DNA from: Bdellovibrionales bacterium
GTDB lineage: Bacteria; Bdellovibrionota; Bdellovibrionia; Bdellovibrionales; UBA840
Length of the DNA stretch: 10,472 nucleotides
Assembly (NCBI GenBank): GCA_020434605.1
Contig: JAGRAL010000078.1
Location: 1 to 10,472, forward strand
Direction of reading: 5' to 3'
The notes below the pieces were generated by a model. That model did not search any database, had not been told where the DNA came from, and saw nothing but the letters and a program-made list of their open reading frames with translations. Positions 6,256 through 10,472 of the stretch are shown piece by piece. Position 1 is the stretch's first letter. Every line of letters begins with the position of its first letter. Made by a program: the position numbers and the translations under genes.

Positions 6256-6847
6256 TTTAAAAACCATTTTTGCAAGTTTACTTGTAGTGGTTTTGTTTGG
6301 GGTAAAATCAATAGCTAACGACTCTGCGCCGGCAAAAGAATCCCATGGTGAATCTTCAGAGGGAAAAGCTGAAGAAAAAAAGGGAATGAGCCAATACAAT
6401 GAAAGTATCACTGTATTAAATGGCAGGTTAGAAAAAATCAGAGAGAATAAAGAAAGAATCAATCACTTAGTAGAAGAAAAAAATCACAGTGCTGATCAGG
6501 CCCGAATTGGGGAGATTATCTCTGAGATTAGTGAGCTTGAAAAATACAATAAAAAAGCATATCGAGATGCTCAAAAGCTACAATACGATATTAAGTATAG
6601 GTACCCAGAAAAAGGTGAGGAAGCAGATAGGGTATATAAAAAAAATGGCTTTCAAAACCCAGAGGACGAAGAGCTTAGTTTTGCCGAAAAAATCGATGGA
6701 GTTTTAACGTACGCTAAAAAGGTATATGGACCAACAGACGAAGAGGTTCAGGCGGTTGAGAGAGAAAGGCTTAGAAAATTAGAGGAAGCGGCTAAAAAGG
6801 CCAATGACCCTAAAAGCCGTTTTGAGCGAATTCATATCGATAAATAG
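6236..6847 (+). CDS. Exported coiled-coil protein, unknown function
   Basis: This encodes 203 residues from ATG 6236. The longer frame from 6167 was rejected because it overlaps the previous gene by 89 nt and hides the signal sequence. The N-terminus is a good Sec signal: MKLLGSNLK, a core TIFASLLVVVLFGV, then KSIA with probable cleavage before NDSAP at about residue 27. The mature protein is almost all charged helix. Heptad-like stretches run from QYNESITVLNGRLEKIREN through ERINHLVEEKN and IGEIISEISELEKYNKK, and again near the C-terminus (EVQAVERERLRKLEEAAKKA). This suggests a periplasmic coiled coil, perhaps oligomeric. There is no lipobox, catalytic motif or peptidoglycan-binding motif, and the family is not recognised. 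It overlaps the zinc-ribbon gene by 20 nt and appears to be the last gene of the secA transcript. Confidence 0.72.
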   Translation: MKLLGSNLKTIFASLLVVVLFGVKSIANDSAPAKESHGESSEGKAEEKKGMSQYNESITVLNGRLEKIRENKERINHLVEEKNHSADQARIGEIISEISELEKYNKKAYRDAQKLQYDIKYRYPEKGEEADRVYKKNGFQNPEDEELSFAEKIDGVLTYAKKVYGPTDEEVQAVERERLRKLEEAAKKANDPKSRFERIHIDK

Positions 6848-6850
6848 CCT

Positions 6851-6894
6851 CAGACTGTCTCAAAATGATACGCCTCAAAAAGGCCTTAAGTCTG
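6851..6894 (+). other. Imperfect nested inverted repeats in the gap after the secA operon
   Basis: The gap 6848-6932 contains CAGACT (6851-6856) and its complement AGTCTG (6889-6894). Inside these is a small hairpin, GCCT-CAAAA-AGGC (6872-6884). No T-run follows, so it is not a convincing intrinsic terminator; it could be a weak attenuating structure or chance. TACTAA at 6895-6900 is a poor -10 candidate without a -35. AGGAGAG at 6922-6928 is a good ribosome site for the following lipoprotein. Confidence 0.25.
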
Positions 6895-6932
6895 TACTAA
6901 ATTGAGCCGAATAGATAGTGTAGGAGAGAAAA

Positions 6933-7424
6933 ATGCGGTCAAAATTTACATTTATTGGTTTGCTAGTAAGCTCCTTTGTTTTGGTGCTATCTTTTCAAAA
7001 TTGCGGAAGCGTAAGCGAGAATGTTCCGGGCGGTGCTATTAATGGCCCTAATTCTCCAGGTGGCGGTGACATTAATAACTGTATGGCCATTGCTGTACCG
7101 TATTTAAAATATGGTTTTATCTTTAATTCTTCAGCTGTTCCTGCTAGTGCAGAAATTGATATCAATGGTGAGGTTGCTTATTCAGACTGCGGTCATGAAA
7201 CAGGTGATGGTAGTGTGGTACGCGAAGGCAACAAGCTTGAGTTTTACCAAGGTTTTGAGACTATCAATGAGCTAGCTCCAAATGTAAATATTAAACTTTA
7301 TTCAAAGAATTGTTCTTCTGGTGCAAGGTCCGAAATTTTTAATGCAGATGAATCTGCATATGATTCTTACTCTCTATGCGGTACTAATAGTGTTCGTATG
7401 GAAGTCGACTTTGTGGTGAATTAA
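6933..7424 (+). CDS. Lipoprotein with Bdellovibrio-style 'SFQNC' lipobox, unknown function
   Basis: This encodes 163 residues; the ATG follows AGGAGAG at a good distance. The N-terminus is a signal sequence: MRSKF, a hydrophobic core (IGLLVSSFVLVLS), then FQNC with Cys24 as the likely lipidated residue. The residues before the Cys (Phe-Gln-Asn) do not match the textbook lipobox (Leu-Ala/Ser-Gly/Ala), but SFQNCG-type ends recur in Bdellovibrio secreted proteins as I know them. A Gly/Pro/Asn-rich linker (about 28-48) leads to a small domain with further cysteines (INNC, SDCG, SKNC, SLCG), four in number and probably forming two disulfides. It ends in a beta-strand (VRMEVDFVVN). No enzyme motif is seen. 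The stop shares one base with the next lipoprotein gene, so the two are made together at the cell envelope. Confidence 0.75.
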   Translation: MRSKFTFIGLLVSSFVLVLSFQNCGSVSENVPGGAINGPNSPGGGDINNCMAIAVPYLKYGFIFNSSAVPASAEIDINGEVAYSDCGHETGDGSVVREGNKLEFYQGFETINELAPNVNIKLYSKNCSSGARSEIFNADESAYDSYSLCGTNSVRMEVDFVVN

Positions 7425-7897
7425 TGCGAATTATCTCTATCCTTTTTTTACTTCTATCACTGTCCGCCTGTGGTTCATTACCCTATAAGGATTTTGATAA
7501 CATAAAAGTAGGTATGGATAAGAGCGATGTTACCGAGGAGATAGGTTCACCCCTACATGTAAGACAAAACAAACAACCTCATGTTTGGATTTACAGATTC
7601 TACGATGAAGATAAAAATGAAGTTTTTAGAGAGATCCGATTTGAAAAAGGAAAAGTAATCTACGCTGGCCCGCAAGTTTCTAAAGAAAAAATACTGTGGC
7701 CGAATGGTTCGGGCTATACCCAAAAAGACTTAGAAGAATATATCAAAGAAGGTGAGCCGACAGCCATCATTGAGGGGGTCCCGCAAAAGCTAAAACCCAG
7801 CAAAACCTTCCAAGATCAACAGACGATGGAAGACGAAACACTAAAAGACCTAGCACCTAAAGACGATTTTAAAGAAATTAAGCCGTCGTCCAAATAA
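7424..7897 (+). CDS. SmpA/OmlA (BamE-like) domain lipoprotein
   Basis: This encodes 157 residues. The N-terminus MRIISILFLLLSLSAC has a standard lipobox (LSAC, Cys16), so the product is lipid-anchored. Residues about 22-80 resemble the SmpA/OmlA fold seen in BamE: FDNIKVGMDKSDVTEEIGSP matches the hallmark 'I..GM...eV...lG.P'. It is followed by a Trp-Ile-Tyr strand (HVWIYRFYDED) and REIRFEKGKVIYAG, the usual final strands. True BamE is the small lipoprotein of the BAM complex that inserts outer-membrane proteins. Here an extra tail of some 70 residues, mostly charged (LEEYIKEGEPT, KDLAPKDDFKEIKPSSK), makes a paralogue or a different SmpA/OmlA protein equally possible, so no symbol is given. 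It overlaps the preceding lipoprotein by one base (TAATG). Confidence 0.78.
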   Translation: MRIISILFLLLSLSACGSLPYKDFDNIKVGMDKSDVTEEIGSPLHVRQNKQPHVWIYRFYDEDKNEVFREIRFEKGKVIYAGPQVSKEKILWPNGSGYTQKDLEEYIKEGEPTAIIEGVPQKLKPSKTFQDQQTMEDETLKDLAPKDDFKEIKPSSK

Positions 7898-7927
7898 CAA
7901 AAAATGAATTGATTCAATATAATAGCT

Positions 7928-7988
7928 AAGTTCCCAGAGTGGCACGATGTCTTGTGTATATACGGGCTGTGAAACTTTTATATTTTTT
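7928..7988 (+). terminator. Putative structured RNA/terminator between two secreted-protein genes
   Basis: The 160-base gap 7898-8057 contains nested complementary segments: AAGTT (7928-7932) with AACTT (7973-7977), CAG (7935-7937) with CTG (7967-7969), and GCAC (7942-7945) with GTGT (7954-7957, one wobble). A T-rich run (TTTTATATTTTTT, 7976-7988) follows. This could end transcription of the lipoprotein pair. The outer stem is only five pairs and A/T rich, so stability is doubtful. A TATAAT at 7918-7923 just before it might alternatively start a short transcript. Confidence 0.28.
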
Positions 7989-8018
7989 AAATACTCTAAG
8001 TAAAATAAAAACAAATGC

Positions 8019-8027
8019 TGATATAAT
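8019..8027 (+). promoter_or_regulatory. Extended -10 promoter for the small secreted protein gene
   Basis: TGATATAAT gives a perfect TATAAT (8022-8027) with the upstream TG of an extended -10. The -35 region 17 bases upstream (AGTAAA) is poor, which extended -10 promoters tolerate. Transcription would start near 8034, giving a leader of about 24 nt with AGGAGT (8048-8053) four bases before the ATG at 8058. The gene therefore probably has its own transcript. Confidence 0.5.
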
Positions 8028-8057
8028 GCGCTCCAGTTACTTTGAATAGGAGTCTTT

Positions 8058-8360
8058 ATGAAAATACTAAGTGCAATGATACTTTCAGTTGTTCTGTCTT
8101 CTTCAGCATTTGCTGGTAGCTCTGTTGCTAAAAGAGCAGCTGCTAAAATGCAAAAAAATGACGTTCGTACTGTAACTACCATCGTTGATAATGTTGAGGG
8201 TAGTCCATGTATTCCTGAAGGGAAATCATACCAAATCGATTTACAGGTAAAGCAAGCGAGCTACAATCGTATGACTAGCCAAGTAGAGTATACTTGGGAA
8301 ACTGTAAAAACTATTAGTGTAGGTTTACAGGGCGAAGTTTCAGAAGTTTGCGCCGAATAA
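8058..8360 (+). CDS. Small secreted protein, unknown function
   Basis: This encodes 100 residues with a strong ribosome site (AGGAGT, four bases from the ATG). The signal peptide is textbook: MK, a core ILSAMILSVVLSSS, then AFA with cleavage before GSS at 19/20. The mature protein of about 81 residues begins with a short basic helix (VAKRAAAKMQKND). It continues as alternating strands (VRTVTTIVDNV, SYQIDLQVKQASYN, QVEYTWETVKTISVGLQG). Cys51 and Cys98 are the only cysteines in the mature part and could form one disulfide. There is no lipobox, so it should be free in the periplasm or outside the cell. I recognise no family. It has its own promoter and ends exactly where the opposing hemE gene ends, with no base between the two stop codons. 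Confidence 0.75.
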   Translation: MKILSAMILSVVLSSSAFAGSSVAKRAAAKMQKNDVRTVTTIVDNVEGSPCIPEGKSYQIDLQVKQASYNRMTSQVEYTWETVKTISVGLQGEVSEVCAE

Positions 8361-9374
8361 TTATTTAGAATGTACATACTCCACAATAGAACCTACAGTT
8401 TCAGGTTTTGTTGTGGGGTTCACGCCGTGGCCAACATTAAAAATATATCTATCTCTAATTCCCGCCTTTTTGGCATCTTCTAATACACGATCAACAAACG
8501 GGCGAGCTTCACTCCACTCAAGAGTAGTAACAGCTGGATCCAAATTACCTTGGATAGCTACATTATCTCCCAAAACTTTAGCGGCATCTGCTAACTTCAT
8601 TCTCCAATCAATACTATAAACATCGGCTCCTACTTCTTTTAAAGCAGGTAACAAGTGGCTAGCTGGCTGCGAATAAAGAATGATTGGCTTTCCACCTTTT
8701 CTAGCTAGGCTCACAAGATTTTTCATATGTGGTAAAAGATATGTGCGGTAATCATCTTCATTTAAAAAGCCAACCCAAGAATCAAAAACTTGAACTGCTT
8801 CTACGCCAGTACGCATTTGTTCGGCTAAATAGTTACCAACAGACTCAGCCAATATTTCCATGGCTTTATGAAAATCCTTTGGAGAAGAATACATAAAGTT
8901 TTTGGTTTTTAAGAACTCTTTTGAAGTACCACCCTCGATAATATAAGAGCACAAAGTAAAAGGTGCGCCTACAAAGCCAACTAAAGGGCGATCAGTAAGT
9001 TCAGCCGTAATTTTTTTTATACCCTCATATACAAAACTCATGTCTTTAACATCAAGCTTGTGAATTTCTTTTAAAGTAGAAACACCAGCGGTAGCTAGCT
9101 TTGGCCCCTCACCAGTAAAATCAAAAGCAGCTCCCATATACTCTAGACATGTTAATATGTCAGAAAACATAATCGCAGCATCCATTTTATAACGGCGCAT
9201 AGGTTGTAGGGTGATCTCGGTCATTAGTTCGGGCGTGTGTGTACGCGTACGAAATGAATGAACATCTTTAAGCTTCATGTACTCGGGAAGATAACGGCCG
9301 GCTTGTCTCATAAACAAAACAGGAATGTGGTTTTTATTTTTTCTATTAACTGCATCTAAAAATGTAGATGTCAT
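8361..9374 (-). CDS. hemE: Uroporphyrinogen decarboxylase HemE
   Basis: This encodes 337 residues, close to the usual 340-355. HemE removes the four acetate carboxyl groups of uroporphyrinogen III to give coproporphyrinogen III, a cytoplasmic step of haem synthesis that needs no cofactor. Family motifs are PVLFMRQAGRYLPEY (18-32, with substrate-binding Arg23 and Arg27), MFSDIL (69-74, catalytic-site Asp72), GAPFTLCSYIIEGG (136-149, Tyr144), VFDSWVG (196-202, Ser199), AIQGNLDP (273-280) and FNVGHGV (312-318, His316). All active-site residues expected from the family are present. The ATG overlaps the response-regulator stop (ATGA) and is preceded by GGGAGG at good spacing. It therefore sits third in a histidine kinase, regulator, hemE operon. 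No other haem gene is in the window. Confidence 0.96.
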   Translation of the reverse strand: MTSTFLDAVNRKNKNHIPVLFMRQAGRYLPEYMKLKDVHSFRTRTHTPELMTEITLQPMRRYKMDAAIMFSDILTCLEYMGAAFDFTGEGPKLATAGVSTLKEIHKLDVKDMSFVYEGIKKITAELTDRPLVGFVGAPFTLCSYIIEGGTSKEFLKTKNFMYSSPKDFHKAMEILAESVGNYLAEQMRTGVEAVQVFDSWVGFLNEDDYRTYLLPHMKNLVSLARKGGKPIILYSQPASHLLPALKEVGADVYSIDWRMKLADAAKVLGDNVAIQGNLDPAVTTLEWSEARPFVDRVLEDAKKAGIRDRYIFNVGHGVNPTTKPETVGSIVEYVHSK

Positions 9375-10066
9375 TTTTCCTCCCAGTGTAATAAGTAACC
9401 AACGCCTCGAATCGACAAAATGTATTTAGGCTCTGAAGGGTTGATCTCAATCCATTTTCGAAATTTTAAAATCATATTATCAATGCTTCTTGTGTTTGAA
9501 CCTTGCTCGTAGCCCCATACCAAATTTAAAATATCTTCTCGGGTAACTACATTATTTTTATTTGTAAATAAAAGTCGTAGAAGTCTAACCTCTTTTTCAC
9601 TTAAAACTTCGATTTTGCCATCAACGGTGCGGATGGTATGAGCTTGTAAATCGATATCGCAGTGATTAAGACTAAAAGCACTTGCAATTGTCTCTGATTT
9701 TGATTGGCGACGTAAAAGATTTTGAATGCGCAATAAAAGCTCTTCTAGATGAAATGGCTTTGTAATGTAATCATCTGCCTGTAACTTTAAGCCTTCGACT
9801 TTGTCTTCTTGAGTGGTTCTAGCCGTTAAAAAAATAGTTGGGATATTGCTCGTTTTTCGTAACTCTTTTAAAACCTCTAATCCGTTCTTATGCGGCAGCA
9901 TAATATCTAAAAGCATTAGGTCATGAAGACCCGTCTTGGCTGCATCTAAGCCAAGGTTTCCATCTTTTACCCAGTCTACCTGATGTCCCTCGATCTGAAG
10001 ACTTTCAGAAATGCTAGCTCCTAAAAATGCATCATCTTCTACAAGTAGGATTTTAGCCTTCTGCAT
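9371..10066 (-). CDS. OmpR/PhoB-family response regulator
   Basis: This encodes 231 residues, the family's normal size. Residues 1-120 are a receiver domain: acidic pair Asp11-Asp12, phospho-acceptor Asp54 in LLDIMLP, Thr81 in FLTAR and Lys103 in YITKPF, all in the expected places. Residues about 130-231 are a winged-helix DNA-binding domain: LSEKEVRLLRLLFTNKNNVV, REDILNLVWGYE, the recognition-helix region RSIDNMILKFRKWIE and the wing ILSIRGVGYLL. The usual Gly of GADDY is Gln (LQADDY). It is phosphorylated by the neighbouring kinase and acts as a transcription factor; its targets cannot be told from here. Its start lies 14 nt inside the kinase gene with AGGAG five bases upstream, and its stop overlaps the hemE start. 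The three genes are evidently co-expressed from a promoter beyond the right edge. Confidence 0.95.
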   Translation of the reverse strand: MQKAKILLVEDDAFLGASISESLQIEGHQVDWVKDGNLGLDAAKTGLHDLMLLDIMLPHKNGLEVLKELRKTSNIPTIFLTARTTQEDKVEGLKLQADDYITKPFHLEELLLRIQNLLRRQSKSETIASAFSLNHCDIDLQAHTIRTVDGKIEVLSEKEVRLLRLLFTNKNNVVTREDILNLVWGYEQGSNTRSIDNMILKFRKWIEINPSEPKYILSIRGVGYLLHWEEK

Positions 10067-10472
10067 GATGGCTCCTATTGTATGTTGGCCAGATTAAATC
10101 AACCTGGGTTCCTAAACCAATACCAGGGCTTGATACTTTTAATTTAACGGAATTCTTTTTAGCTAGCCTTAAACTTAATGTTAAGCCAAGGCCAGAGCCC
10201 TCCAGTGCTAAATCTTTTGCAGATTCACTTCTCCAAAAAGGAGTAAAGATCTGCGACACATCTTCTTCGCTTAAGCCAATGCCGTTGTCACAAACACTAA
10301 AGTAAATCGAGTGTTGATCTGCATTTACACGTAAAGAGACTTTTGGTTGGGGGGCGTTTGAAGAGTACTTAACAGCATTATCCACAATATTTTTTAAAAT
10401 AGCCTTTGATTCTAGATAGCTGGCAAAAATAAGTGCGTCTACATTTTTTTCTTCAATGGTAACTTCTGGTCC
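10053..10472 (-). CDS. Sensor histidine kinase, C-terminal ATPase part (truncated by window edge)
   Basis: Only the last 139 residues are present, and the frame is open to the window end. The GTG at 10385 lies inside the N box and cannot be the start. Visible are the N box ILKNIVDNAVKYS (25-37 of the fragment), the G1 box CDNGIGL, the F box IFTPFWR and the G2 box GSGLGLTLS. Together these form a complete HATPase_c ATP-binding fold of the PhoR/EnvZ-like class. The dimerisation domain with the phospho-His and the sensor domain lie outside, so the signal is unknown. It overlaps the regulator gene by 14 nt and is its obvious partner. Confidence 0.93.
   Translation of the reverse strand, partial: GPEVTIEEKNVDALIFASYLESKAILKNIVDNAVKYSSNAPQPKVSLRVNADQHSIYFSVCDNGIGLSEEDVSQIFTPFWRSESAKDLALEGSGLGLTLSLRLAKKNSVKLKVSSPGIGLGTQVDLIWPTYNRSHHAEG

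Noticed and set aside
6489..6707. Second + strand frame inside the coiled-coil gene
   Set aside because: A Lys-rich translation of A-rich DNA with no start signals; a frame shadow.
7898..8057. tRNA or CRISPR-like element in the gap
   Set aside because: No cloverleaf, no TTC-loop consensus, and no spaced direct repeats.
7850..8182. Reverse-strand frame spanning the 7898-8057 gap
   Set aside because: It crosses two supported + strand genes and a promoter; it has a single weak hydrophobic stretch and no ribosome site.
8413..8619. + strand frame opposite the hemE C-terminal region
   Set aside because: Antisense shadow of a strongly conserved enzyme.
10078..10305. + strand frame opposite the histidine kinase
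   Set aside because: Antisense shadow of the HATPase region with clear N, G1, F and G2 boxes on the other strand.

Overview
The window looks like ordinary chromosome from a predatory-type bacterium of the Bdellovibrionota (Bdellovibrio/Pseudobdellovibrio-like). The grounds are AT-rich DNA (roughly 40% G+C by eye), dense genes with many 1-20 nt overlaps, a lipoprotein carrying the atypical 'SFQNC' lipidation motif that I associate with Bdellovibrio, and several secreted or outer-envelope proteins without clear relatives. The assignment is inference from style; there is no rRNA or other phylogenetic marker apart from SecA. I see no mobile element, CRISPR array, tRNA or phage gene.

Layout. Bases 1-1130 (+) hold the end of a secreted, probably beta-propeller protein, translationally coupled to a small outer-membrane beta-barrel protein. 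Convergent to these is a glycine-cleavage-H-like protein (1138-1590, -) that has lost the lipoyl-lysine and gained a very acidic tail. Divergent from it is a + strand operon running to 6847. It contains a gamma-glutamylcyclotransferase-fold protein whose catalytic Glu position appears to be Phe, the tRNA wobble methyltransferase TrmL, the preprotein translocase motor SecA, a zinc-ribbon protein with an acidic linker, and an exported coiled-coil protein. A good extended -10 promoter (1699-1727) and Shine-Dalgarno site place the first start of this operon at 1771 rather than 1657.

From 6848 to 8360 (+) lie two overlapping lipoprotein genes (one Bdellovibrio-style, one BamE/SmpA-like), a short intergenic stretch with a possible structured RNA or terminator, and a small secreted protein with its own promoter. 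From the right edge inward on the - strand are the C-terminal ATPase part of a sensor histidine kinase, its OmpR/PhoB-type response regulator, and hemE (uroporphyrinogen decarboxylase). All three overlap and must be one transcript.

Functionally the window mixes housekeeping (protein export, tRNA modification, haem synthesis) with envelope proteins. The points most worth a second look are the back-to-back pair of apparently catalytically degenerate proteins (H-protein-like and GGCT-like), the uncharacterised pair locked behind secA, and the coupling of a two-component system to hemE. I did not find convincing evidence of a dramatic new defence or mobile system.
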